DNA of 48,801 nucleotides from Armatimonadota bacterium (GCA_030649165.1 JAUSGG010000231.1:1-48801), one strand, 5' to 3'. Numbered from the stretch's first letter, positions 1-8,019 are shown. Made by a program: numbers and translations. Notes: a model not told the origin generated them from the letters alone.

Positions 1-142
1 GCCATTGAGGTTGGCGTTTCGCGAAAACAAGCCAACCGCACACGAAAAGAACGGAACAATAATGGATTCAGGCCCAGCCGACCATACTTGCCGGCGCAAC
101 AAATGCTTGCCGCAGGTGGATAGTCGGACAGGCTCCTAGCGG

Positions 143-243
143 CAATACGGTTCACTTAAGCGGATCCCCCCTCACCCCAACCCTCTCCCGCCCAGGGGGA
201 GAGGGGGACTTGGCGGATGCGCCACGTTAAGTGAACAGTATTG
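143..243. repeat. Nested inverted-repeat element with G/C palindrome core
   Basis: Outer arms at 143-159 (CAATACGGTTCACTTAA) and 227-243 (TTAAGTGAACAGTATTG) are inverted copies with one mismatch. Between them, at 166-212, lies a copy of the dispersed CCCTCACC...GGGGGAGAGG palindrome. The element carries no open frame and looks like a small non-autonomous element. The rest of 1-246 shows no gene. Confidence 0.7.
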
Positions 244-246
244 AGG

Positions 247-1029
247 CTAGCGGATAACCTCCCAGCTCATCCTTATGGCCGTGATAGCGATGAGGATTGA
301 GAGGGCGAGGCGGAGATATGGCGTCCGGACGCGCCTGCTGAGGAGCGCCCCGATCCTCGCGCCGGGAACAGCTCCGGCAACCATTGCTGTTGCCGCGAGC
401 CACGGCATCTGGTTTGTCGCAACTTTTCCTACGAACCCCGCCGCACTGGAGAAGAAGACCACACCCAGTGAGCTTCCTATCGCCATTCTTGTCGGAACTC
501 GCAGCACGTGGAGCATTACGGGGAGGACGATGAACGCCCCGCCCTGGCCAACCATCCCTCCGAGAAAGCCCACTCCCAAGCCGAAGATCACCGCCAACCA
601 CGTGTTCAGCGTCACTTCGGCCCTAAACTCATCGTTGTCCGAACCCTGAAGTGGCTTCAACATCAGCGCCGCCGCGGCGAGGGCCATGGCGGCAAAAATC
701 CCCTGAAGCGACTGATCTGACGCCCTGCTTGACAGCACGGCGCCCAAGAGAGACGCTGTCCCCATGCTCATGCCCATACGGAGCACGAGCGCTGCGTCAA
801 AATGCCGGAACTTCCTGTGGACCGCCGTTCCTGAGACGGAGCCGGACAGCCCTTGCGCCATTGTGAGGGCGGCGACAGCTTTCATACCCAGCGGATTGAG
901 GCCGAGCGCCGGAGGAACGTATAGAAGCAGAGGGGTCATCAGTATCCCTCCTCCGATGCCGAGGAGTCCGGACGCGCACCCACCGACCAGCCCGAGGGTA
1001 ATCAAGGTGACGATCATCATTCCATCCAT
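247..1029 (-). CDS. TauE/SafE family anion exporter (sulfite exporter-like)
   Basis: This is a 260-residue polytopic inner-membrane protein. It has the internal duplication typical of the TauE/SafE (former DUF81) family: a glycine-rich GLLGIGGG segment near residues 21-28 is echoed by a GFLGGMVGQGG segment in the second half. Family members export small oxyanions or sulfur organics such as sulfite or sulfoacetate; the substrate here cannot be read from sequence. The length is normal and about eight hydrophobic segments are visible. The ATG at 1029 has AGGA about 8 nt upstream. It is a single gene flanked on both sides by repeat elements, with no sulfur-metabolism neighbour to suggest a substrate. 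Confidence 0.85.
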   Translation of the reverse strand: MDGMMIVTLITLGLVGGCASGLLGIGGGILMTPLLLYVPPALGLNPLGMKAVAALTMAQGLSGSVSGTAVHRKFRHFDAALVLRMGMSMGTASLLGAVLSSRASDQSLQGIFAAMALAAAALMLKPLQGSDNDEFRAEVTLNTWLAVIFGLGVGFLGGMVGQGGAFIVLPVMLHVLRVPTRMAIGSSLGVVFFSSAAGFVGKVATNQMPWLAATAMVAGAVPGARIGALLSRRVRTPYLRLALSILIAITAIRMSWEVIR

Positions 1030-1048
1030 GATAGAGGTCCTACGGTAA

Positions 1049-1181
1049 GTTCAGTTCTACGGGAAGTTTATGAAATCCACCACGAGAACAGATCCGCCCC
1101 CCTCACCCTCTCCCGCCCAGGGGGAGAGGGGGTAGGTGGCGCATGCTCCATTACCTGGGTAGCGTTCCCACAAAACTGAAC
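1049..1181. repeat. Nested inverted-repeat element upstream of the TauE gene
   Basis: The left arm GTTCAGTT (1049-1056) plus GGGAA (1061-1065) is inverted as TTCCC (1165-1169) plus AACTGAAC (1174-1181). The core at 1095-1136 is the dispersed CCCTCACCCTCTCCC...GGGGGAGAGG palindrome. It has the same plan as the element at 143-243. The GTTCAG arm recurs in the elements at 22843 and 35943. Confidence 0.65.
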
Positions 1182-1240
1182 TGTTTCGTCCTACAGTAGA
1201 GCTTTGATGCTTCCGGCGGGGCCTTCGGTTATCCGTCCGA

Positions 1241-1510
1241 TCACAGCGGCCTGAACGCCTGCGTCTGGCGCGGGCTATGACGATCAACCGAGAGGCGTCG
1301 TCAATATCATATACGACGCGGTGAACGCCGACGCGAATGCGATAGAGACTGCCTCCTCCTTTGAGTTTGAGAGAACCTTTTGGGCGAGGATCTCTGCGCA
1401 AAGCGTCAATGGCTCTTATCAGTCGCCGTTTAACATCGAGGGAGGGCGCGTATCTCCTTAGCCGCGGACTCGCGCACGTGAACGGAATAGTCAGGCTGGT
1501 TGGGCGGCAT
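1241..1510 (-). pseudogene. RelE/ParE-type toxin gene, frameshifted
   Basis: Translation from the ATG at 1510, which overlaps the end of the antitoxin gene, gives MPPNQPDYSVHVRESAAKEI and then stops at TAA 1430-1432. In the neighbouring frame the protein resumes with DVKRRLIRAIDALRRDP and continues through YRIRVGVHRVVYDIDD to IVIARAR. Joined, these make a typical RelE/ParE mRNA-interferase or gyrase-poison fold of about 87 residues. One extra base near 1438-1441 explains the break. The C-terminal end is also unclear: the resumed frame runs on into the repeat element, whereas a second shift near 1265 would reach a TGA at 1241. Either the gene is dead or the assembly has an indel error. Confidence 0.7.
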
Positions 1511-1682
1511 CTTGTTCGATCTCGGCCTTCAGGGTTTCCCAGGGAATTGTGGGTTCATCGCTGCGAGTCGCGGAAACAAGGACATCGTGGAAATCTTCCC
1601 AGAACTTTCCCCAGTCGCTAAGGTCTATCATTACGGCTTTTCTTTTACCGGTGTCGTCGATCAAGTAACTTATGCCACGCAC
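1491..1682 (-). CDS. Probable type II antitoxin partner of the RelE/ParE-like toxin
   Basis: This is a 63-residue acidic protein. It starts with GTG at 1682, preceded by GGGGGA about 8 nt upstream. The N-terminus (YLIDDTGKRKAVMIDLSDW) and the later DEPTIPWE stretch resemble the short antitoxins encoded directly upstream of RelE-type toxins, which bind and neutralise the toxin and repress their own promoter. The toxin start codon lies inside the last codons of this gene, the usual coupled arrangement. The frame is intact although the toxin downstream is broken. The family assignment rests on pattern and context only. Confidence 0.6.
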   Translation of the reverse strand: MRGISYLIDDTGKRKAVMIDLSDWGKFWEDFHDVLVSATRSDEPTIPWETLKAEIEQDAAQPA

Positions 1683-1717
1683 GAGTCTTCCCCCATTGGT
1701 TCGATCTTCGCACCACT

Positions 1718-1723
1718 ATTATA
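1718..1723 (-). promoter_or_regulatory. -10 box for the antitoxin-toxin pair
   Basis: A perfect TATAAT on the minus strand lies about 35 nt before the antitoxin GTG. No good -35 hexamer is visible at 16-18 nt spacing, so the site may depend on other contacts. Confidence 0.4.
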
Positions 1724-1744
1724 GCCGATTCGGTTGCTGACTGC

Positions 1745-3187
1745 CTAACGCGAGGTATACTCCAGATCGTCGAAGTACACTTCCTGGGCGTTGCCGTCGA
1801 TCCAGGTAGTCACGATGCCGAACCGGTCGAAGGTGGCGCCGGATGCTTTCACTCCAGGCGCAAGATCGATGCCGGCTGACTGGCCGTCCAGCGTGACGGT
1901 GATCCGCCCGTTGCCCTGAGCAGCCGCCGGGTCATAGACCAGCGTCCAATCGTGCACCGACCCGTCCGGCAGGATGCGTGGCCGGTCGTTCGGGTACCCG
2001 GAAGACGTGCCATCGAGTTGATTGCGGTAGACGGGGTAGAAGTAGAAGCCCTCGCGCGAAGGGCCTTCGATATAGACGCCCAGGAAATCACGCGGCGTAC
2101 CGAACTGCTGGGAATCGGTGACGGCCATGCTGTGGATGGAATTATAGAAGCCAATGGCGCTCGTGCTGTCGCTGACGCCTCGACGCATGGCGACTTTGCC
2201 TGAGGCGCGGAGCGGATGATCGAGCGTGAGCGTTTTGAGTCGATCACCGTAGCAGGCCATGCGCTCGGGGTAGCGGCAGTCGCCGCGGTAGATCACCCCC
2301 CCCAGTTCGCCCTTCGCCTTGCCCCCGGCGTAGTGGGTCGGACTGAAGCCGAAATCGAAGCGGGGCCGCACGCCCGCGGTGGTATATTCGCCCCGATTTC
2401 GTAAGCCCTTCCATTGGGGATCGCGGCTGAAGTCCTGCGCCTCGCCGTCGATCGATAGATCATCCAGCCAAAGGTCTCCGGCGCCGTCGTAGGACTTCAT
2501 GACGTTGAGCAAGCCGAAGCGGTTGAAGGTTGCCCCGTCGCGCCTCAAGTCCGGTATCAAGTTGATCAGGGCTTTCTCGCCGGCCAGGGTGAACGTGATC
2601 GATCCGCTGCCGTTGTTGCCTGCCGGATCGTATTCAAGCGACCATTCACGCATCACGCCACACGTAAGCTCCAGCGGGTGATTGCGATCGGTGACCGCAT
2701 CATAGCGGCCGATAATCCCTGCGCTGGCGCGCCACTTTTGCGACGTGTATTCCACGTGCGCTTCATAGGTCTCTCCGCGCGAGTTGATACGGATGACGAT
2801 CGTGTTGGGCGTCCGCCATTCGTTCAGCGTCTTGTCATTGAAGAACCCAAGCAGAGTGTTACTACTACCGCGGGCAACGAGCAGTTTTCCCGAGGCGGTC
2901 AGGCGATCATTCAGCGTCTTGGTCTGGATAGGTTTGGCATAATAGGCCGGCTCCCTGGCGGGCTGGATTGTGCCGCCGATCTCGCCGGGCTCGCCGCCGG
3001 CATGCGCAGTATTGGAACTGTAGCCGAAATCCTGCCGGACAGTCACAGGAGGCAGTTCGCGAGCAATGTGGTTGTTATGCCCGTCCCACTTGGGGTCCTT
3101 GTCAAAAGTTTCCTTGCACTGGCCCGGGGCGGGCTGCAACACGATGGCCACGACCGCGAGCGCCAGTATACACTTTGCTTGTTTCAT
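1745..3187 (-). CDS. Secreted protein with two tandem ~225-residue domains, function unknown
   Basis: This is a 480-residue protein with a signal peptide (residues 1-24, MKQAKCILALAVVAIVLQ core). The mature part is an internal duplication, about residues 30-255 and 257-478. Each copy opens with a DP-x-W-x-G motif, then an R-x-DFG(Y/F)S segment, an AGG...GE(I/L)GG turn, an L-x-ASGK strand, a DPA...G-x-I-T-(F/V)TL strand pair, a GATF-(N/D)-RFG motif and a closing (L/F)DDL. The beta-rich pattern suggests a concanavalin-like fold of the kind used to bind glycans, but I recognise no named family. AGGAGG lies 4 nt before the ATG. It is transcribed on the same strand as the 604-residue secreted protein upstream, but 270 bp away. 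Confidence 0.7.
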   Translation of the reverse strand: MKQAKCILALAVVAIVLQPAPGQCKETFDKDPKWDGHNNHIARELPPVTVRQDFGYSSNTAHAGGEPGEIGGTIQPAREPAYYAKPIQTKTLNDRLTASGKLLVARGSSNTLLGFFNDKTLNEWRTPNTIVIRINSRGETYEAHVEYTSQKWRASAGIIGRYDAVTDRNHPLELTCGVMREWSLEYDPAGNNGSGSITFTLAGEKALINLIPDLRRDGATFNRFGLLNVMKSYDGAGDLWLDDLSIDGEAQDFSRDPQWKGLRNRGEYTTAGVRPRFDFGFSPTHYAGGKAKGELGGVIYRGDCRYPERMACYGDRLKTLTLDHPLRASGKVAMRRGVSDSTSAIGFYNSIHSMAVTDSQQFGTPRDFLGVYIEGPSREGFYFYPVYRNQLDGTSSGYPNDRPRILPDGSVHDWTLVYDPAAAQGNGRITVTLDGQSAGIDLAPGVKASGATFDRFGIVTTWIDGNAQEVYFDDLEYTSR

Positions 3188-3239
3188 CTTGCCTCCTAAG
3201 CGGTAGAACCGGAACTGGATATATTAGATCACGTGCGCC

Positions 3240-3293
3240 GCGGGAACTGGCCTCGCCGAAGTCCGACACGTGGCGCTCCCAGGGCGTTCCCGC
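3240..3293. repeat. Dispersed inverted repeat, GCGGGAAC type (copy 1)
   Basis: GCGGGAAC (3240-3247) is inverted as GTTCCCGC (3286-3293). Further copies lie at 16450-16504 and 33287-33341. All three begin GCGGGAACTG and end CGTTCCCGC followed by a GAT-rich stretch. The 3188-3459 gap otherwise holds only a nonamer-like GGACAGGGT/GGACACGGT run near 3395-3415. Confidence 0.65.
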
Positions 3294-3459
3294 AGGATAG
3301 GAAGTCCCGCGCTGAATCTATTGTCTATTCGCCGATCCCGGCATGAATCCTTCTAAAGAGAGACGTTGGCTCAGGGGTTGGGGTTTCGGGAAATGGACAG
3401 GGTGGACACGGTGGGCGGAATGGAGGCGGTGTTGCGCCGCTTCGCGTGACCTGCCTGGT

Positions 3460-5274
3460 TCAATCGTTGCTTCCGGCCTTCGGCGGTTCGATGTACGTGG
3501 GTGTGCGGAAACGGTATTGGCCCGGGATTTCGCCGAGGTGTGTGTAGGCTTTGAGAGTGTATACGAATTGCTTTCCCTGGGTTTCTTTTACACAGGTGAT
3601 TCGCGCTCCGATGGCGCCCATATCCAAATCCTGCAGGAACGGGACTGATTGGCCGCAGATGAGTCTGAGTGTCGAGTCCTGTTGTTCGGGCGACAGGTCG
3701 GCGTAAGCCAATCCGGGGCCGGAGAGCAGCATAGAGCGCTGCGGGCGGGTTAACGAGCTACACAGTTTCAGATAGTCGCGTTTATCCCACACCGGCCTTG
3801 CCGCCCATTTGAGAACAGAGTCGCGACTGATGTTTTTGCTGAGCTGCGCGTCGGTAAGGGAAGCGATTTGGGCGAGGTCGTCGATATCCAGCGTGCCGGC
3901 TTCCTTGAACTTGCGGCGGAGCGCGTCGAGCCAGGCTTTCGACAGCCGGGCCTCTCGCTTGTCGTACCAGTTCAGGTCCCAAATCTCGATCACCTGTCCT
4001 TTTCTGTTCCAGTTGCAGCGGTATCTGGTGGAGATGGCGTCAAGAGCCTTGCCAAGCTCCGTGCCCTGATCGAAACTCTGCCTTGAAATGCCCCTGAAGT
4101 CGTCCGTGACCACGGCATAGCCGCCGGCGTCGGCAAGAGAGGCGACAAGACCGGTGATGACCTTGGACTCGACCTTCTGCTTTAGCGGTTCGGACATGGC
4201 GGGGTCTGCCGGATGCTCGAGGAGCGGCTCCTGTGTGTACGAGGTAACCCGAACCTTCGGTTCCTCCTGTTTGACGGTTGCGCGGATTTGTTCTCGCATC
4301 GCGCGCAGAACCTCGATGTATGGGATTTTCTCCTCATAGGCCTTGAGCAGCGCCTTGTCTCCCATTTGGCCGCTCCTGGAACCGGCGGCCCTGAAGGAGA
4401 AACCCGTATGGAGGTTGTGCCCGCTGATGGACAATCCGGCGATCGGAGACAGGAAGCTGCTCTTGTGGACACAGACAGTTATCTCGCGGCTATTCCCGTC
4501 CAGTTCCGTGATAACTGAGGTGATCCAATCCTGTTCACTGATATCGTTGGTCATGCGAGACTGGGCCAGAAGCTGGGCCCTTGCGGCTTTCTTCATAGCT
4601 TCCTGGGCGTTTGGGGGAAGCCAGCTCGCGGACAGCTTCAGCTCCTCTCCGGCCTGCCAGGCTTCGGTTACGGCCGGGGCGCCGTTGAGGAATTCGATCA
4701 GCGGCGTCAGGGTTCCCGATTTCGCATATAGATAGAGCCGCGGCTCATCTTCTTTGATCTTCTCAAGCTGCTGAGGGGACATTCCGCTTACTTCAATCAG
4801 CTTGTCCCAGCGCGCCTGACGCTCCCTGGCGTGGCGCCGTTCCTGTTCGGCCACGCGGCGTTTCACGCGAGCGATGGCGTCGGTGTCCTCGACCAATCGG
4901 TAGGTCCAGTTCGGAGCCGTGCCGCGCCGGACCCACCGGAACTTCATCGCGCGGGCGATGGAGTTCATCAGGGAGGAAAGCGGGATGTCCTTCGCGATTA
5001 TGGTTATGCAGTCTTCGCGCACGCGCCAGTCGGAAGAGGTCCTACCGGCGCGAAAAGCAATGCCCGTAGCCTTCGTGAGATCGTCGGTCATCTCCGCTAT
5101 CGGTCTGAGTTTGACCTGGTAAGTGATCTTCTGGCCGAGGCGGGGGTCTTTGACGGTGTCCGAGGCGTTCGGGGTTTTACCGGGAGTGTCCGCGTTCGAG
5201 GTCACGCCCTGCGCGAACGCCAGGACGACGGCAATCGATATGAGCGTTTGGACCACGGGCAATGCCTTGCGCAT
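3460..5274 (-). CDS. Secreted protein with two STN-like (secretin/TonB N-terminal) modules
   Basis: This is a 604-residue exported protein with a signal peptide (MRKALPVVQTLISIAVVLAF..., cleavage near residue 28). Residues about 48-125 match the short STN pattern of secretins and TonB receptors (ATGIAFRAG... followed by DIPLSSLMNSIARAM). A second module lies near 368-440 (LADAGGYAVVTDDF...LGKALDAISTRYR). Between them is an Arg/Glu-rich, probably helical stretch. No secretin beta-domain or receptor barrel follows, so it is a soluble or loosely membrane-bound periplasmic protein rather than a pore. Such STN-only proteins are frequent in Armatimonadota and Planctomycetota but have no settled role. 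The start is supported by GGGAGG 6 nt before the ATG. Confidence 0.65.
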   Translation of the reverse strand: MRKALPVVQTLISIAVVLAFAQGVTSNADTPGKTPNASDTVKDPRLGQKITYQVKLRPIAEMTDDLTKATGIAFRAGRTSSDWRVREDCITIIAKDIPLSSLMNSIARAMKFRWVRRGTAPNWTYRLVEDTDAIARVKRRVAEQERRHARERQARWDKLIEVSGMSPQQLEKIKEDEPRLYLYAKSGTLTPLIEFLNGAPAVTEAWQAGEELKLSASWLPPNAQEAMKKAARAQLLAQSRMTNDISEQDWITSVITELDGNSREITVCVHKSSFLSPIAGLSISGHNLHTGFSFRAAGSRSGQMGDKALLKAYEEKIPYIEVLRAMREQIRATVKQEEPKVRVTSYTQEPLLEHPADPAMSEPLKQKVESKVITGLVASLADAGGYAVVTDDFRGISRQSFDQGTELGKALDAISTRYRCNWNRKGQVIEIWDLNWYDKREARLSKAWLDALRRKFKEAGTLDIDDLAQIASLTDAQLSKNISRDSVLKWAARPVWDKRDYLKLCSSLTRPQRSMLLSGPGLAYADLSPEQQDSTLRLICGQSVPFLQDLDMGAIGARITCVKETQGKQFVYTLKAYTHLGEIPGQYRFRTPTYIEPPKAGSND

Positions 5275-5347
5275 ACGCGCCTCCCAGAAGCGCCGTAACA
5301 GCGCGCCTTAACTACTACGACTGCTCGGCTGCGGGATTTGTTCGATG

Positions 5348-5631
5348 GAATGGTTGGTGGTTGATGGTTGTTAGTTGTCAGTTGAGAGAAACCCCACCCC
5401 AGCCCTCCCCTGAAAAGGGAGGGAGTGGCCCCCAGCCAAACTGTTCACTGTTTACTGGTCACCGATAGCGACCCCACCCCAGCCCTCCCCTGAAAGGGGA
5501 GGGAGTGGCCCCCGGCCAAACCATTCACCGTTCACTGCTCACTGATAGCGACCCCACCCCAGCCCTCCCCTGAAAGGGGAGGGAGTGGCCCCCGGCCAAA
5601 CTGATCACTGTTTACTGGTCACCGATCACTG
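5348..5631. repeat. Heptamer tract plus three 80-bp tandem repeats upstream of motA
   Basis: Positions 5348-5387 are degenerate heptamers (GGTTGATGGTTGTTAGTT type). They are followed by three near-identical 80-bp units at 5391-5470, 5471-5550 and 5551-5631. Each unit contains an ACCCCAGCCCTCCCCTGAAA...GGGGAGGG hairpin plus a heptamer tail (GTTCACT, GTTTACT, GCTCACT). Units 1 and 3 share the same tail type. The array fills most of the gap between the divergent STN-protein gene and motA. Confidence 0.85.
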
Positions 5632-5735
5632 TAGATTATACTTGGACCTGGCAGCCGTCTTGTGGAACAAAGTCATGACCGGTGGCGCGTCTGCCGGCGG
5701 AACGTTATTCTGTTTGAAAGGTAGTTTGTAGGCCC

Positions 5736-6629
5736 GTGTTCCTGATCATAGGACTGGTTGTTGTCTTCGGAAGCATCATTGCGGGTTACACAATGCACGG
5801 CGGCAAGATCGTCGTGCTGATGCAGTACTCCGAGTTCATAATCATCGGCGGGGCTGCGCTGGGAAGCATCATCATCGGCTATTCCCCGAAGGCCGTTATG
5901 GCGATCATCAGGTCCGTTACGGGCACGCTGAAGGGCAACCCGTTCACGAAGTCTACCTTTCTGGAACTGCTGCAGGCGATGTTCGACCTGTTTCAACAGA
6001 GCCGGCGCGAGGGCCTGGTTTCTCTGGAGCGACACGTGGAGAACCCCGAGACCTCCAGCATCTTGATCAACTACCCTTCCTTGACGAAGAACCATCACGC
6101 GGTCGAGCTGCTTTGCGACACGCTGAAGCTGGTAATCATGGGAGGGATCAGCGTGTACGACCTTTCGGACATGATGGACATTGACCTGGAGGCCCAACAC
6201 GAGGACGCGATGCGCGTATCGGGCATAATGTCCACGGTCGGTGACGCGATGCCGGGATTCGGTATCGTGGCGGCCGTTCTCGGAGTCGTGATTACTATGC
6301 AGGCGATCGGCGGCCCCGCGGAGCAGGTTGGCGAGAAGGTCGCGGCGGCGCTGGTCGGGACGTTCCTCGGCGTGCTGCTGGCGTACGGGATTTTCGCCCC
6401 CCTCGCCAAGTCGCTGGAAAACGTGGCCAAATGCGAGGCGCAGTATCTTGCGTGTATCAAGAACGGCATTGTTGCGTTTGCGAGAGGAGACAATCCGCTG
6501 GTATGCGTGGAATTCGCGCGCCGGAGCATAGAGCCCGAGCTTCGGCCCGGATTCGCGCAGCTTGAGAACGTCTGCAGGCGGCGCGGCAAGGCCGACACGG
6601 GTGAGAACGCGTTCGAGGCGGCGGCGTGA
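5736..6629 (+). CDS. motA: Flagellar motor stator protein MotA
   Basis: The protein has 297 residues. It forms the proton-conducting stator with MotB and turns ion flow into torque on FliG. It has the family pattern: two N-terminal membrane segments, a large cytoplasmic loop carrying the Arg and Glu pair that contacts FliG (in RREGLVSLE, residues about 90-98), then two more membrane segments with the conserved prolines (MPGFGIVAAVLG and GIFAPLA). The start is GTG at 5736; the nearest purine-rich stretch (GAAAGG) is about 14 nt away, so initiation may be weak. motB follows after 172 bp of repeats. No other flagellar gene is in the window. Confidence 0.93.
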   Translation: MFLIIGLVVVFGSIIAGYTMHGGKIVVLMQYSEFIIIGGAALGSIIIGYSPKAVMAIIRSVTGTLKGNPFTKSTFLELLQAMFDLFQQSRREGLVSLERHVENPETSSILINYPSLTKNHHAVELLCDTLKLVIMGGISVYDLSDMMDIDLEAQHEDAMRVSGIMSTVGDAMPGFGIVAAVLGVVITMQAIGGPAEQVGEKVAAALVGTFLGVLLAYGIFAPLAKSLENVAKCEAQYLACIKNGIVAFARGDNPLVCVEFARRSIEPELRPGFAQLENVCRRRGKADTGENAFEAAA

Positions 6630-6639
6630 GGGAGAGCCG

Positions 6640-6791
6640 AGCGCTGAGTTGTGAGTTCTGAGTGATGAGTTCTGAGTGATGAGAGTGGAGAGACCTCCCC
6701 CTAACCCCTCCTGGGAGGAGGGGGGATTTGGTGGCGCTGAGTCCGTAACCTCCGACTCCTCCGACTCTGCCGACTCGTTCGACTCAAGGTA
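6640..6791. repeat. Composite repeat between motA and motB
   Basis: Three repeat kinds follow one another: heptamers GAGTTGT/GAGTTCT/GAGTGAT (6641-6688), the CCTCCCCCTAACCCC...GGGGGG palindrome (6693-6731), and nonamers of the type CCGACTCCT (about 6745-6785). These split two genes that are usually adjacent. Confidence 0.8.
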
Positions 6792-6801
6792 AGAGGATAT
6801 T

Positions 6802-7602
6802 ATGGCCGGTGAAAACCCGGGGATACGTATTGTAAAGCGAAAGAAGAGTCACGCCGGTCATCACGGTGGGGCGTGGAAGGTCGCGTACGCCGACTTTGTG
6901 ACCGCGATGATGGCCTTCTTTCTGGTGATGTGGATCACGGGGATGAGCGCGGAGGTGAAGGCCGCAATTGCCGGTTATTTTAAGGACCCAGTCGCTTTTA
7001 TGCAAGAGGTAAAGTCAGGCAACGCGATATTCAAAGTAACGGATATGCAGGCGGGGAGCATCTCCAGCAGCACGAAAGCGTCGTATGACGACGAACGCAA
7101 GGTCCTGAGCGGCGCCAAAGAGAAGATCGTCAAGATGGTGGCGACGAATCCGGAGTTCGCTAAAATGAAGAAGTACATCGACATCAAACTCGTGGACGAA
7201 GGAATGAGAATAGACCTGCTGGACGACAAGGAATCGCTGTTTTTCGACAGCGGCAGCGCGAACATCAAACCGAAGACAAGACATTTGCTGACGCTGATGA
7301 CGGGGGAGCTCAAAAAGCTGCCCAACAGGATAGTAATAACCGGCCACACCGACTCCCGTCCGCTGGCCCGCGGCGGCTATACGAACTGGGAATTGTCGTC
7401 CGACCGCGCGAACGCCGCCCGGCAGGTGATAGAAGGCGGGGGTCTCAATACGGACCAAATCTCGCAGGTCAGGGGCTACGCCGCTACCCAGCCGCGCGAT
7501 CCCCAACACCCCGAGCACTATTCGAACAGGCGCGTGAGCATTATCGTGGTGATGAAGGGCGCTTTGAAGGAACGGGAGTTCAGCACGTTGGGCGGGACTT
7601 GA
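6802..7602 (+). CDS. motB: Flagellar motor protein MotB (OmpA-type peptidoglycan binding)
   Basis: The protein has 266 residues. It anchors the stator to peptidoglycan and lines the proton channel. After a basic N-terminus (VKRKKSHAGHHGG) there is a single membrane helix carrying the proton-binding Asp in AYADFVTAMMAFF. A linker and plug region follows, then a C-terminal OmpA-like domain (FFDSGSANI, ITGHTDSRPL, LSSDRANAAR, NRRVSIIV). Length and order are standard. AAGAGG lies 7 nt before the ATG. It is likely co-transcribed with motA despite the repeats between them. Confidence 0.95.
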   Translation: MAGENPGIRIVKRKKSHAGHHGGAWKVAYADFVTAMMAFFLVMWITGMSAEVKAAIAGYFKDPVAFMQEVKSGNAIFKVTDMQAGSISSSTKASYDDERKVLSGAKEKIVKMVATNPEFAKMKKYIDIKLVDEGMRIDLLDDKESLFFDSGSANIKPKTRHLLTLMTGELKKLPNRIVITGHTDSRPLARGGYTNWELSSDRANAARQVIEGGGLNTDQISQVRGYAATQPRDPQHPEHYSNRRVSIIVVMKGALKEREFSTLGGT

Positions 7603-7647
7603 CCCATTCGCGAACTCAGTGATTTCTCACACAATCTCGCGCTGATG

Positions 7648-7656
7648 TGCTATAAT
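7648..7656 (+). promoter_or_regulatory. Extended -10 promoter (TGCTATAAT) of the metal-efflux operon
   Basis: TGC directly precedes a perfect TATAAT (7651-7656), giving an extended -10. No -35 match is visible. Only 7 nt separate the box from the GTG at 7664, so transcription should begin at or next to the start codon (leaderless). Confidence 0.6.
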
Positions 7657-7663
7657 CTCTACA

Positions 7664-7927
7664 GTGAACGCAAACCTGGTGATGAAGTTCATAGCGATCT
7701 TTCTGCTGCTGCTGGTCTGTAACGCGGCGTTGGCGGACTGCCACGGCGACTGCCACAGTGACTGCGATAACAAACCGTGCTGCCACGTCTGCACGCACGC
7801 CATAGTGAGCGAGCCCTACATGGTGAGGTTTGCCCCGGACCATCAGGCGCTTGCTTCCATCCACGACTCCCGCATAGCTCACTCCCCACCCGAGGACATC
7901 TTCAGGCCGCCGATAGCCACAGCGTAA
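7664..7927 (+). CDS. Cys/His-rich secreted peptide, first gene of the metal-efflux operon
   Basis: This is an 87-residue protein with a signal peptide (MKFIAIFLLLLVCNAALA). It is followed by a dense metal-ligand stretch, DCHGDCHSDCDNKPCCHVCT, then a plain Ser/Pro/His tail. Cys and His at this spacing would bind soft or borderline metal ions such as Cu, Zn or Cd, and disulfides are also possible. It precedes the outer-membrane factor gene by 92 bp, which suggests a periplasmic metal sponge or sensor for the pump; that is inference. There is no Shine-Dalgarno sequence; the GTG is 7 nt past a TATAAT box. An alternative start is the ATG at 7682, which would leave the signal peptide intact. Confidence 0.65.
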   Translation: MNANLVMKFIAIFLLLLVCNAALADCHGDCHSDCDNKPCCHVCTHAIVSEPYMVRFAPDHQALASIHDSRIAHSPPEDIFRPPIATA

Positions 7928-8019
7928 CTGCCGCCAGTCTGTCCGCGTCGCATCGCGTCCGGGCAGGCCACTTCCATTCGTCAAATCGACAGCTTAACGC
8001 GAAAGGAACGAGAACGGTT

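Noticed and set aside
1057-1240. C-terminal part of the toxin frame as a real domain
   Set aside because: It translates a dispersed palindrome and its flanks, and RelE-type toxins end earlier.
5391-5631. Three 80-bp direct repeats as a CRISPR-like array
   Set aside because: The units are adjacent with no unique spacers, and each is a palindrome plus heptamers found elsewhere in the window.
7777-8019. 81-residue N-terminal extension of the outer-membrane efflux protein
   Set aside because: It overlaps the Cys-rich peptide gene in another frame, and a normal signal peptide begins at ATG 8020.
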